From Isoetes taiwanensis (Eukaryota > Streptophyta > Lycopodiopsida > Isoetales > Isoetaceae): a stretch of DNA of 64,000 nucleotides. Under the pieces are notes generated by a model that made no database searches, had not been told where the DNA came from, and saw only the letters and a program-made list of their open reading frames with translations. Where the stretch lies: assembly GCA_021234155.1 (NCBI GenBank), contig JAJEKV010000145.1, positions 250,001 through 314,000 of the forward strand. Direction: 5' to 3'. Below, in pieces: positions 33,748 through 44,884 of the stretch (positions are counted from its first letter, which is position 1; each line of letters starts with the position of its first letter). Position numbers and translations under genes: made by a program.

Positions 33748-34018
33748 GGGTGTAAATTCTTTACTGGTGGTTAAAAAGCACTGTCCAGACAAGTGCTTTA
33801 ACTGCTAAAAATCTCACATCCAACGTGAATTTGACATGCATATTGTGTTTGAAAATTGAGTATTACAAATAATAAACGTGTCTTTAAAACATTAAAGTAG
33901 GAAAAATGAGGTACCAACTAATATAATTATTTCATAACATCAAATTTTGTATTAGCTAAGTGCTTTATGTGCTAAGTGCTGTCGCGGAAAGTTGTACACC
34001 ACCAAAGAATTTACACCC
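33748..34018. mobile_element. MITE (271 bp) with inverted ends and TATG flanks
   Basis: The left end GGGTGTAAATTCTTTACTGG is complementary to the right end CCACCAAAGAATTTACACCC. TATG precedes the left end (33,744-33,747) and follows the right end (34,019-34,022). Further inside, AGCACTGTCC and AAGTGCTTTAACTGCTAA on the left pair with TTAGCTAAGTGCTTTATGTG and AGTGCTGTC on the right, so the whole unit folds back. Size and lack of coding capacity fit a miniature inverted-repeat element. The superfamily cannot be fixed from a TATG flank. Confidence 0.82.
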
Positions 34019-34276
34019 TATGGCTTCACTACAAATCAAGCTTATTCTAGTGTATTTTTCTTCATAAGTCCTCTTGAGGGCCTCCAGAAAATGAACTATA
34101 CTGGATTCCTCTTCTAAAGCTTGTAACAATAATGCAAACTCGACCTTATGGATGAATCAATAGGATTGTTTGAATCAATATGGAATTGATATTTGGACGG
34201 GCAGACCTACAAAGAATGGACTTTCACCACTCTGCAATCTTCTACAACTAGTATAAGCAACAGAATTAGAAGAACA

Positions 34277-34945
34277 TCAACCATAACCCTTTAACTGGTC
34301 CTCTGTTGCAAAATACAGCACGAAGGAATCACATGTGGCATACATTCCAACCAAACTCCTACCAACAAAATGATTTTGTTCAAATCCCTTTTCTCTGATG
34401 TTTGAATGTAATTCTCTACCCTGGTCTAAGACGCCATCCGACACAGCTATATGCTTTAAAAATGCAAACTGCTGCATGCTTTTAACGTTTGTCTTGTCTA
34501 TGGCACCTATATTGCCACAAGCTTTCATGCTGCAAATATACACAACAGGATCTGGAGGCACATCCTCCAGCTGCAACTCATCAAAACAACTCAATGCTTT
34601 CTGACGAGATCCATGTTTTGTATATTTTTGTGCTTGCATTTTTTGGTACACATCGAGAGCATGCAGTGGTTGTCCACAAACAATATGCTCTTATATGAGA
34701 GATGTCCAGGCATGTTCATTATGGTGAGATAATTTGTTAAAAACTTGCTGGGTATCAGCAACACTACCACATTCAACAAACATAAGCAAGATAATTACCC
34801 ATTGTTGAATGTGCTTGCAATCCATTTCTGCAATTGTGGTTGTGAACCCCCTTGGCATGCTCCAAGTTCCTATCTTGTCTGCATTTCTGAGGTACCAATA
34901 ATGCCCTCTATCAGAGACTAGAGACTGCTCAGCCAAGCTGGCCAA
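34277..34945 (-). pseudogene. Second PPR protein pseudogene
   Basis: Minus-strand fragments in order: MFVECGSVADTQQVFNKL followed by SHHNEHAWTSLI (34,790-34,691); then, after a frame change, LYQKMQ-like sequence, HGSRQKALSCFDELQLEDVP, VVYICSMKACGNIGAID, and LDQGRELHSNIREKGFEQ with VGRSLVGMYATC (34,651-34,300). These are PLS-class PPR motifs from a plant organelle RNA-binding protein. The frame is broken between 34,690 and 34,650, and the array ends without E or DYW domains at about 34,277. It is not a copy of the 23-kb pseudogene. Confidence 0.82.
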
Positions 34946-35210
34946 ATGACCCAGTGCTTTGTACCTATATACCTTTAGAATGCCTTTTTATTTAAATTCT
35001 TACCTTTGTAGTTCCCTGGACGTCTATATCAGAATGTGCAGAACACTACCCTGAACTTCATCTTGAACACCGAAAACATGGATGACCTTGAACTTCATCT
35101 TGTAAGTTAGAAGAGATGAAGCCATTCTTTTGGGCATTTTGGTTGCAAAAATGTCTATATTCAGCTTGTCTTGCTTGCCCTTAGTATTGTGAGGCTACTT
35201 GAAAGCAGTA

Positions 35211-35444
35211 TTATTTCTCTTTATCTACAACCTCAGGAGGATTGTAATGAAATAATCCTTGAAGAGTCTTTTCCTCTGCAGAGACCTGATTTGGATGTGG
35301 GACACTGGTTTCTTGTGGCATATCCTCAAGGCCCATGAGACGTGCAATCACATTTTGCATTGCTTTTTGACACATTATCAGGTACCTTTTCAGAACCAAA
35401 TTTTCAAAAGGAGAACATGCATCAACATCCATGGTACACTGCAA
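35211..35444 (-). pseudogene. TRM/LONGIFOLIA-like gene fragment (VIARLMGLE motif)
   Basis: A minus-strand frame reads KAMQNVIARLMGLEDMPQET, then further residues ending NPPEVVDKEK. 'VIARLMGLE.MP' is the hallmark short motif of plant DUF3741/DUF4378 proteins (TRM, LONGIFOLIA and related), which act at cortical microtubules with TON1 and affect cell shape. An AG acceptor lies just before the motif at about 35,375, so this could be an internal exon. No DUF4378 C-terminal domain or other TRM block is visible in the window, so I call it an isolated fragment. The 77-codon frame upstream of the acceptor is not expected to be coding. Confidence 0.6.
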
Positions 35445-35924
35445 GCCTCAAAACGTGGTAATATTTATTAATGTTTATGCATCTCTAGAGACTTGTTTTA
35501 TGAAGTTCTACCAGTTCCAATATTGTGGGTCCATTTCAATTTAATGAGATAATTCTATTAATAGATAGATGGATATTCGAATCCTTAAGTGGGATTCTTT
35601 ATTATACTCAATGTTTCACTCTGTTCTTTACATCGCTAATTACTATTTGCTCACAACTCTTTCTGAATATATTGATAAACCACAATATTTCTCCACAAAT
35701 TCAAGCCTCACAAGCTACATTAACTGATTCACTTTAAGGGATCTGTATGCGCTTAGGTTGAATAGAGTTTTTTCTAGTCTAGCTACAAGTACAAGTTCCT
35801 AAATGAGATTTTCATCTCGCCTGCACCATATCCAAATATAGCATCAAAATTACTACATAGCTCTAGAGCAGATCTTAGAGTACTCCTATTTCAAACTCTC
35901 AAAGAAAATAAGGTGGTCGATCCC

Positions 35925-36142
35925 GTGCATCAGACTGAATCACCTTCTTGAACACAGTCTAACATGTCCAAAACTTGAAAGCCTCTTCTCATATCTGGTA
36001 TCAGAATATTATAGAAAGATAATAAACTAGCAAAAGGCACACCAGAAGGCTTTAGCAAGGTAAGACTTGCTAAGTTTTTATTTAGGCTTGAGATGCTTTT
36101 ACCTTGATCTAAAAGCACGTGGGAGCTAAGAAAAAGAATGAA
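35925..36142 (-). CDS. Candidate internal exon, family not recognised
   Basis: After a TTTTCTTAG acceptor near 36,120 an open frame reads SHVLLDQGKSISSLNKNLAS, then PSGVPFASLLSFYNILIPDM and LDMLDCVQEG. The frame closes at a stop shortly after a possible donor (GAAG/gtgatt). The amino-acid pattern looks like a real protein (balanced composition, amphipathic segments), but I do not recognise it. It may belong with the exon-like segments at 38.4-38.7 kb on the same strand. Coding status is uncertain. Confidence 0.3.
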
Positions 36143-36290
36143 CAGTTAATTAAATTAGCAAATCTCACCTACTCACATAAAAATGTTAAAATACATGGGA
36201 GCTAAAATAAACTTGGTGACCATGTGCAAAAAGGTTCATAAATGACTTGGAGATTCATTGCAAAATGTTACCAGTAAGTAAATAAATATC

Positions 36291-36352
36291 ACAAAACAAC
36301 ATTGGATAACCAACAAAGATCACAAAACAACATTGGATAACCAACAATTATA
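36291..36352. repeat. 31-base tandem duplication
   Basis: ACAAAACAACATTGGATAAC plus CAACAA starts at 36,291 and again at 36,322, in an otherwise AT-rich stretch. Confidence 0.9.
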
Positions 36353-38429
36353 CAAAATGCCAGTGGATATAAAATAAAACTAATTATTTCATTTTGTTAA
36401 ACATTTGACAATATGTCCATAAGTGGAAAGCATTACATGGATATAATTGCATACCGAGACATTAGAGAATATAACATTGAGACAATAGAGAATATGACAT
36501 TTGACAATGCTCTTCAATGTCAAGCCTTGACGAAAATCTCAAATGGCTGGATAAACCACATCTGCTAATCTCCTTGGGTTGTTAGCATTGGTGCTTTATC
36601 AAATGCAATTAAATTTAATAAGAGCCAATCTGCCTTGTTAGCATGGGTGCTTTCCAAATCTACAAAGCAAGCAAGTGAAATGAATCTAAAGCTACACATT
36701 GACATTACTTAATGCAGATTGGTACCGGGTGATTGTTCCTCTTTGGCTGTTCAAAAATGGCTTGATTTCGGATTTCCCAGATAATATAAACAGATGCTTT
36801 AAAGAGCCTCAAAGCCTAGAGCACCAAAATCTGGAGTATATGGAGTATAAAAACAACGTTAAAGTCATCTGCTTTGTCCAAACAAATCACGAAAATAGAC
36901 AACAAAGTCAACAGTTATGCACGTGAAGGAAATCCATAACCCCTGCAAGAAATCCCACCTTTGCAATACATATTAGAGTTCTTAAAGCAGTAGTACTAAG
37001 CATGAACATGAGCTTAAAGTAACATAAACAATTGAAAACGATCTTGAATTGAAGAGATTATTTGAACTAGCAAGAAAGAGAGGGAAAACATTATATATTA
37101 TATTATGGGCTCGTAAAAGGATTTGCTTGTATGCATTCAAGATTCTATAAAGGATCTTACCCAACGTGAGCCCGTGTGTACTGGACCATGTCCAGATAGA
37201 ATGGTGAATTGCTTTATGTATACTGGCACCAAAATTCCCATTAAAGAGCTGAACCCTAGAATGCTGAGATTTCTTAGCAGGTTCAGATTTGCAAACTGAA
37301 GGTAAGAGATTCCACTTGACGCTGAAGTAAACTAGGAAATGTCACTGTCTGTCTTGAAAGAAGAGTAAGTTGCTCAGACAGCAGCTACAATGGGTGCAGG
37401 TATTCCTCCAAATTTCCCAAAACAAACTGAAGAAGATCATGAACAGGGCAGCTACTTGAATAATTCTATGGCTACTAACACTTGTTATTCCAATAAGCCA
37501 GCATTTTCCCTACAATTTGCTCTAAAGTATCATATAGTGAAAGAAAATCAATCTCTTATAGCACAAGAATTTTTACATGAAGATCAGTTACCTTGAGTTT
37601 AAAAAGTTTTGAAAAGACAATTCAGGACAATACCAATACCCTAAGAAACAAGGAGAACAAAAATGTTCGTCACGGTTGCAAATAAGATGGAGGGATGGCA
37701 CCTGCAAGCCTGGAGACTCCATACAAAGCCCCTGTAGACTGCACTGTTGTTTAAGTAAAAAATGACAAACATATTAGAAAAATACATGTAGTTCTATCCC
37801 AAATCGAACCCCAGAATGGTGATAGATGAAAATATTTAAAGCTTGAAGTAAAACAGACTAGGACAAAGGAGGAAATGGATAGATATCATATTGAAACATA
37901 AGACAGAACTTCAAAAAATGTGGTATGCTACTCTTGGTTGGTTAATCGAATTCCATTCAACTAAACGATTTGCTTTGAAAGCAATGCTTAAGGTTCAAGC
38001 CTCGAAGTCTTTTTCAGTACAAGAAAACACAACAAGTACCCAATGGAGGAGCAAAGCTACAGGCAAGTCAAAGGGCAGTTCTCGCCATTTGTATAACTTT
38101 CCCAGGTTTTCAATAATGTTTCTGCAGGGTAATCTGGATCTGCACAAAGTAGAAGCTGCACAAATTAGAAGCTGTGAAGGTTGAGATATGTATCCTCACT
38201 CCCAAATTGAAGATGGTAAACCAAGTGGTGGCAAAAGACTAAACAAGCAAAGTATGCATGACAATGGAAAAACCACGTTTAATTATACAGGGCAGCCTAT
38301 TTGAAATAAAGCGTGTATACAGTTATATGAGTATTATGCAAGCAATTAACAACATTTTTTAGTATTTGATAATTAATATGTAAAGTCTAGTTTTAGCATT
38401 TGATGCAAAAGAATCTGTGTAGAAGATGT

Positions 38430-38710
38430 ACCTATGCATGGGCATAAGTCTGATGGCAAACACCAACTTGAAGTATGTTCCGTCATGCCTGTAAAAAATA
38501 AAGTAACTGTCAAGACATACTAGTTAAGGTAGGGAAAAAACATACTGACCCCATGTTGATGCACCATTGTGCAATGACATTCGCATTCTATTCGCCATAA
38601 GGCTCCGCCATGAGGCCATGATTTTCCAAAAAAGAACATACAGTAATACCATTTGTATCTGCCTGTCAGCAACTTTGCTTGGGCCACAAATTACAATTCT
38701 TCTCAAATTT
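38430..38710 (-). CDS. Two candidate exons, family not recognised
   Basis: On the minus strand, a frame of about 19 codons (HDGTYFKLVFAIRLMPMHR, about 38,489-38,432) is bounded by a TTTTTTACAG acceptor and a GT donor. Upstream, at 38,690-38,550, a frame reads GITVCSFLENHGLMAEPYGE, has one in-frame stop, then continues NANVIAQWCINMG up to a GT donor. The stop suggests a decayed gene. Together with 35,925-36,142 these could be parts of one multi-exon minus-strand gene between the MITE and 40 kb. I cannot name it. Confidence 0.3.
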
Positions 38711-38719
38711 AAGGATTAG

Positions 38720-41400
38720 CCCCACAGTAAATCCCAAACAATAAAAATGATACATCATTAAACATGGTGCCAAATGTTATCTGTGTGTATTTATTGCTCT
38801 AGAAGTCCAGATTGAAAGGATTAAAGAATCCACTTTTCATAATCTGCAGGATCACCTATTTTAGCTTTCATGTTCCTACAGAAGAGAGTCATTTGAAAAA
38901 CAACTACATTCAACTAATATATCATGAAAATTGGACTAAGTTCTATGTGTTCTAACATTTCAGCAGTTACAAGGACCATATCCAACTTTTCATAAAGTAC
39001 ACATGCACTGGCACAAACAAAAGTTGACGATGACATTGCAGCTAGGTTTGCTAGCAGTTTCATGACGTGCTGCATGCAAACTCCTACCTTATATATATAG
39101 ACTAACTGAAAAGTTTATACGTTACCAAATGGTTCAGTTCCTTCACTGAGATCTTCCAGATCCCCTGCTAGCTAGATCATTATTAGAGGCATTGTCGCCC
39201 TCAATGCTACTGACAGTTGAATCATTGTCAGGCTGATCTATAAAATAATCCAGTGAATTGTGCACGAAAACAAAGTAACTTTTTAAAGTTTTTAACATAC
39301 TGCAACAAAATGGCAAGCTGGCATGTTTGTAATACTCAAATAACCCTTTTGTACACTAGGGTTGTTATACTTTGATAATGAATAAGCATATAATTAAAAC
39401 ATGTAGTAAAACTCTCTGCACATCACAAGCACAGTCACAATCAAATGCAAAGAAGAAAAGTGTTTGTGTACAGACAACTAAGAAACCAAAATGCAAACTG
39501 CTTCAAGAGCTCAATAATGGCACAACATGCAATCTGACCTTGCATACTTCAAGCGAATTGTTGTTGCAGCAATACCATTTGATTTTCCCATTCCAATTGG
39601 ACTGTTAGAAATGGCAACAATGTCAAACTCTTCAATACAGCCATATAGGATCTCTTCTTTGAAGATGCCTGCTGTTTTGCCAGACTGTTCTGAAAACAGT
39701 AGTAATGAGAGTGGCAATTACTGGATGTTGCAGATGATGCCAATTACTACATGTCCTTTCAAGCTGAGGATCTGAACTTGATGCAACGCACGCATACAAA
39801 AGTTATGCCATACCCTTCTTCACAGTAGCCATACCCATATCTCCAACAACTGCGGCAGGTAAACGGCTCAACTGATATCACATACAGATTTTTTGCTACC
39901 ATCATGCTCCCCTAAGATTGTTGTTCCTGATAATTCCCATGCTGCATGAAATACATCTAAATTCTAATTGATTACTTATGAGGAAGGAAAAAAGACATCT
40001 AGATCAAGTTACATCATTCCCATTCTCACTAGAGCGAAACCATCTAAAAGTATTACATCATTAGAAGAGAATAAAAGAATACCCTGGGGAAGGTATGGAG
40101 TCTCCGGAAATGCAGAAGGTTCAGAATTTTGTTGTAGATCCCTAACAGGTAACACTCCAATAAGGCCTCTGTCCTCTTTTTGCCACAATTCTTGCTCTAC
40201 AAGTTTAACACTAACAATGAAGAACTAAAACTTTAGTTTTTGCCCGGTTTCACAAATTATAGTAATGCAGGTTCATGAGATGGACGAAGACATCAGTTCC
40301 AATGCCAGATAAACAGGTCCATGTTTACTGAATTTCATGAAATTTCATGTGGAATTAAGAGAATACCTCATTGGGGATGTACAATAAATACGAACAACAG
40401 CTTCAGGGAGCAAAAGTCCATTCTAAGTAAAGGGCATACCGGGGCAAGGCGGGTGGCAGCTCCCAAATACGCCATCTTTAGAAACGTGACGATAAAAACG
40501 CCGACATGTTGGGTCTGGAAGATAATCTTGAGGTTGTCAGCATTTCTCCACAGGTCTCAGAAAAGGCAAGCTTGTGGATTGCGCCCAACCTTCCAAAAAC
40601 TTAAATATCTCAATCTTTTCTGGGGACAAGGAATGGGATTTCAATTTCAGATTCCTGCAAGACAAGGCTTGTTTAGACAACCCAACCCATCCCTGTTTTG
40701 CCGTCTTGCAACATGGAGTAAAAGCCCATGCCTGTTTGGTCTTCTGCAGCATGCAGCATGGAGTCCCAAAGCAAAATAAAGGAAGATACAAGCAGAGAAA
40801 AGACAATCGGCAAAAAAAAAGGCAATTCCCATAAGACAAGAAATGATAACTGAGATGAGAAGGAGTAGCCCAAAATACACGGTCTTCAGCTTTCATTCGA
40901 CGAGGATCGTGACTAGTGGCATCTCCGGGGCGCTATTTTCTTAGCCCTTTCTAATTTCGTCTGCCCTTGATGTGATAAAATCGAGATCCAACGGTGGAAA
41001 TATATGCCACATCAGATATTGATGAAGTGGAAGGGCCACGTGGATAGCTTAGAATTGCAAGGAAGGCTGTAGGGTTGGTTAGGCTGGTGTGCTAACTAGA
41101 AATTCACCCAATTTGAAAATGTTGTCCCTATCATAGCTCACACATTTCAGCAGGATTATAAATCAAAGTCTTATTCTAAATTGTCCTTTGCAGCTTGATC
41201 AAACAAGTAAAAGAACTCATTACCCATAGCATACCTTCAGTAGCTTTTTGTAAAGTTTTGAATCAAAGACCATTCTTCCAGAAACAATTTCTAGCCCTGA
41301 TGAGATGAGTTAAGGACATTGGATCAACAGCTCCAAAACCATGTCCATTTGCCAGAGCGCCATAGCAGAATCACTCCTTTCTACAAAGCGCCCATTTTCA
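38720..41400. other. No gene supported
   Basis: Several frames of 60-150 codons overlap on both strands at 39,500-39,780 and 40,320-40,900 without recognisable motifs. The 40,430-40,900 part is less AT-rich than its surroundings and may be another repeat. Confidence 0.35.
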
Positions 41401-41439
41401 AATAGTATTGACTCTAATTAATTTGGAATGAAGAAAACA

Positions 41440-41880
41440 TTATCTTGCTTTTTAGTGCAATCTCGGAGGATGTAATATGCATTGTCTCTAGATAAAGGAA
41501 TATTTTGCATCTCTAGTATTTCAAGAGCATCATCTAATCGTCCCTCTTTACACATACTATCCAAAGCCCCGAAGCCAGATGAGAGTTTTAAGCCATAATA
41601 ACGACAAACAACAAACAAGACTAAAACATGATGAACAACAATTAAGCCAAAACAAGTACCTGGAAATCTTTTCCAACCGTGTAAGCTGGTTTTGAAATAC
41701 AGAGCATTCATTGATCAACGTCGACAAATAATAGCTATGGCTGCATCCGGTTAACCGGTTTGTATAACCACTGCCCAATAACACTGGCGACCGCCAATTT
41801 ACAGCCAACAAGAAGTTTGGAGCAGTTTCCTCCAAAAACCCACACAAACAAGGGTTTGCCCCCATAGGGGCAACCCAAAA
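41440..41880 (-). pseudogene. Truncated duplicate of the 23.5-24.2 kb PPR gene start
   Basis: The frame contains LDSMCKEGRLDDALEILEMQ and NIPLSRDNAYYILRDCTKKQ, nearly identical to the 23.6-kb pseudogene. The preceding non-coding sequence also matches up to the GGGTTTGCCCCC block. After TKKQD the homology stops abruptly at about 41,440 and the frame runs into unrelated sequence. This is a partial copy of the 5' end of a PPR gene with its leader or first intron, so a DNA-level duplication is more likely than a processed retrocopy. Confidence 0.85.
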
Positions 41881-42239
41881 AATAGAAAAGGAACATGACT
41901 TATATATGAATAATAATAGGATGTGGTAACATTGACCAATCTAAGCTTTAATCATTAGAATAATGAACTATAAAATCCCAAGGGAATATAGAAAATAGAA
42001 TTAGGAGGATATTCTAGTTTACCATGACTAAGAATAATATGGCAAAATCTGCCAATAGATACAGTATCCATGATAGTCTAAAGGACCAAAGAATGAGGGG
42101 ACCAATTTTACATAGACCAATCCACCAAGTTATTTCATTTTTTAGTTTTCTATGATATGTATTACCTGTTGTGTGGCACAGAAAATAACTAAAAGTGAGC
42201 ACAGAAAGAATTATGCAAGTAATTCTCGATGGGCTAATA

Positions 42240-42830
42240 CATCAAGCAAGGCAGACCCCAAGCGAGCTGGAAATGAAGTTTTCAACAATGTATGTTAAAT
42301 GTAACTGACGAAGAGGAAGATTTGTATATTGCTCTCTGGTATGATGATGAGCTGAACAAAATTGGAAAGTATGTGCCTCGTCTTCCACTCCATTCGACGG
42401 AAACATACATACAATCGACTTTCCTTATGTGTAGCATCCCAACAACCTGTCTCAATGCGCAAATGATGAGCCCCTATATGAATAGATGCTAATACTCTTC
42501 TTTTTTATGACCCATAGGTGCTACTATGTAAGCTTGTGGGCCCTGTGTAAGTGAAGGGTTGACCTGCTCTATACAATAACTCGTTTTAACTTTGCCCATG
42601 ATATCTACATTCCATAGTCTCTGACGAAAACAAGTATCAAGATAGGCACAGAGTTGTCCCAGCTCTCAGCTCTGTTGGCATAGATACTAGGATATGATTT
42701 TGATCTTGGACCCCCCCATTTCGTAAGCCAGTTAAAGCGCCTCTCTTTCCAACAAAGCTTCAGCCGCTGGGGCCCCAGTAGTTTTTGTAGAGCCAAATTA
42801 GATAAGCGTTCTATATCCATGTTATTGACT
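42240..42830 (-). pseudogene. C-terminal fragment of the RTE-like LINE (old copy)
   Basis: On the minus strand, RVLASIHIGAHHLRIETG (about 42,500-42,445) matches RRLIASIRTGAHHLRIET in the 45.3-kb copy. Shortly after, in other frames, come VEDEAHTF and QFCSAHHHT, the counterpart of EDESHTFRSCPL at 16.3 kb. Upstream, 42,820-42,605 holds a longer open frame (WKERRFNWLTKWGG) that may be the preceding part of the same protein. Frameshifts and lack of a 3' UTR show that it is older than the 44.9-kb copy. Confidence 0.6.
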
Positions 42831-43096
42831 GAGAGAATTAAGGCCTAAGATATTGATTATTTATTAAGATATGGGATATCTGAGATATTGAATACATAAT
42901 ACAAGGTTTTTTTCATTAAATAGGCCCGTGCCCGTATAAATTTAATGAAACCCTTAACCATAACAGTGGTAATATGGTTTCGATGCAGAAGCCTACGAAG
43001 TAAGGGCACCAGCGCCCATAGTAATGGAGCGGCGCCTTGAGAGGTCCGATGGATTTTATACAGATAAGATCTTTCCTTAATGTTTTAATCCCAACC

Positions 43097-43304
43097 TGTT
43101 GAGATAAACAGTTGGAGGACTCTGATCAAGAGTCACCGGTAGTTACAGGTGACGTTTGGGCTGGATCGATCCAGCCAAACAGGCACACCTCTTCATGTAT
43201 TTCATATATAATCAGTGCTACGGGTTGGGGCCTGTCCAACCCAGTTTTCCCTTATCATCAATACATTATTCTTCATATTTCTCTCTTGTTTCTGTTTTCT
43301 AACA
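43097..43304 (+). repeat. 5' LTR of the TRIM-like element
   Basis: 208 bases, TGTTGAGATAA...TTTCTAACA. It contains the near-palindromic GCTGGATCGATCCAGC, also in the other LTR. Confidence 0.95.
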
Positions 43305-43317
43305 TGGTATCAGAGCC
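43305..43317 (+). promoter_or_regulatory. Primer binding site of the TRIM-like element
   Basis: TGGTATCAGAGCC, complementary to initiator tRNA-Met, directly adjacent to the LTR. Confidence 0.9.
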
Positions 43318-43784
43318 AGATCGTAGCCTGGGCAAATTTGTGGGTCTTAGAAGGATGGAGGATACCAGTGCTGAGGCTGGCAATGAGGAGGACGAGCCTC
43401 CTGATCTGTAATGAGGGAAGTGGGGCTATTCTATCTATGCCATTCACATTTCAATCCATTCATTTCATAATAAATCCGGATGCCTACATGCATCCCGGAT
43501 ATGGTGCTGGTGAACGCATCTTGTGCTTGTGGTGTTTAGAGACTGTGAAGATTCTTGCAGCCAAATATATGAAGCCCAAGCAAATACATTCAAGATGTAT
43601 GCTATAGACTCCAAATTGTTATTTAAGACTTCGTCCCTGTAGGGAAGCCTGGTCCAAAACCAATTGGTCCAGAAGAACCCATAGAGTGGTTTGTTGCAGG
43701 TATAGCAGCAGAAGGCTGCATTGCAGTTTGAGGGGAAGTTGTTTGAAGATCTTGTTCTGGTTCAGATGCCAGATCAAGGGGGAG

Positions 43785-44013
43785 TGTTGAGATAATGATC
43801 TCACATCCTCACCGTACAGTTGGAGGGCTCTGATCAAGAGTCACCAGTAATTACAGGTGACGTTTGGGCTGGATCGATCCAGCCAAACAGGCACACCTCT
43901 TCATATATTTCAATATAATCAGTGCTACGGGTTGGGGCCTGTCCAACCCAGTTTTCCCTCATCATCAATACATCTATTCTTCATATTTCTCTCTTGTTTC
44001 TGTTTTCTAACAC
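43785..44013 (+). repeat. 3' LTR of the TRIM-like element
   Basis: 229 bases. It matches the 5' LTR apart from the 21-base indel and a handful of substitutions. Confidence 0.95.
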
Positions 44014-44155
44014 AACCTAGATTCTAGTACCAAATAGATATTTTCTGTATAAATAAAACGAAACGGCTTAATTTAGCTTACAAACAGAGATGGGCCGCCC
44101 GAAAGATGCAAAGGAATCATAAACTCCGATCAAAGAAGCTGAAGGTATCACCAAG

Positions 44156-44638
44156 ATGGGCCTTAAACGCAAGGCTATGTTCAATTATCGTCCTGCATCT
44201 AAAGCCCTAAAAATAGGGAATGAGAAGGCACAGATTGATGGCAAAACTAAAAAATTTAGCAATGCAAATGGTTCGAGTTCAGAAGAAAGCCTTAGTGAAG
44301 GAGAATCTGAGGATGAATTAAGTACATGCACGGAACTAGAAAAAGCCAGAAAAGACAAGGGGAACCCAATTTATACTTCTGGATCTGTAGGTCCAGTAGA
44401 TGAGACTGAAAGAGTTAAAAATATATCACTTCCCTTAGTGGCTTTGGATGAAAATAGTTTTTGTCAAGACATACAGCAGTATTGCAACTCTGTTAGCCGA
44501 GTGTGTGGGGACAAGGATAGTATTTCCGAAGTGAATATGATGGAGGACTTCCAAGAAGGATATTGGCCTCAACTCCATCAGCCAGGTTTGGATTCTATAA
44601 ATATATCCATAGGAATTTGTGTGATTATAACATTATAA
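44156..44638 (+). CDS. Hypothetical acidic/Ser-rich protein part, possible exon
   Basis: The open frame starts MGLKRKAMFNYRPASKALKI and continues with a Ser/Glu-rich acidic stretch (SSSEESLSEGESEDEL), then ENSFCQDIQQYCNSVSRVCG and EDFQEGYWPQLHQP. A basic start followed by an acidic low-complexity segment resembles a nuclear protein. The frame upstream (from an ATG at about 44,090) is interrupted by one stop. A good donor (CAG/gtttgg) stands just after LHQP at about 44,586, and the last residues of the frame look non-coding, so this is probably an exon rather than a complete gene. No family is recognised. It directly follows the TRIM-like element and precedes a LINE fragment. Confidence 0.45.
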   Translation: MGLKRKAMFNYRPASKALKIGNEKAQIDGKTKKFSNANGSSSEESLSEGESEDELSTCTELEKARKDKGNPIYTSGSVGPVDETERVKNISLPLVALDENSFCQDIQQYCNSVSRVCGDKDSISEVNMMEDFQEGYWPQLHQPGLDSINISIGICVIITL

Positions 44639-44884
44639 GATGAGAGTGGATGTTATGTGGAAACATAGCGCCTGAAAATATAAGGGCCTAGTATCCAAAT
44701 TTTTTGACATAACCATAAATGTAGACCAATATAAACACATGGTTTGTAAAGGCTTATATGGGTAAAAAAAGATAGTTTTATGATGTACACTTGATCATAT
44801 GAACTAAATATATGGGAATATTTGAGCTCTGAAATAGATTGCAATTTGTATGAAATGCATTGAAATGGTCCAGTCATGTTAGTA

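Larger units (their letters stand above)
43097..44013 (+). mobile_element. Miniature LTR retrotransposon (TRIM-like), 917 bp
   Basis: LTRs lie at 43,097-43,304 (208 b) and 43,785-44,013 (229 b). Both start TGTTGAGATAA and end TTTCTAACA. A 5-base target duplication CAACC stands at 43,092-43,096 and 44,014-44,018. The primer binding site TGGTATCAGAGCC follows the 5' LTR directly, and a purine tract (ATCAAGGGGGAG) precedes the 3' LTR. The 480-base interior is far too short for gag-pol and holds only short frames. The 5' LTR lacks a 21-base segment after TGTTGAGATAA that the 3' LTR keeps; otherwise the LTRs are very similar. The TGTTGAGATAA start is usual for Copia elements. Confidence 0.95.

Noticed and set aside
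40537-40896. 119-codon minus-strand frame (Cys/Phe/Leu-rich) overlapping plus-strand frames of 86 and 152 codons
   Set aside because: Three overlapping frames without motifs; no splice or promoter support. Probably repeat sequence.
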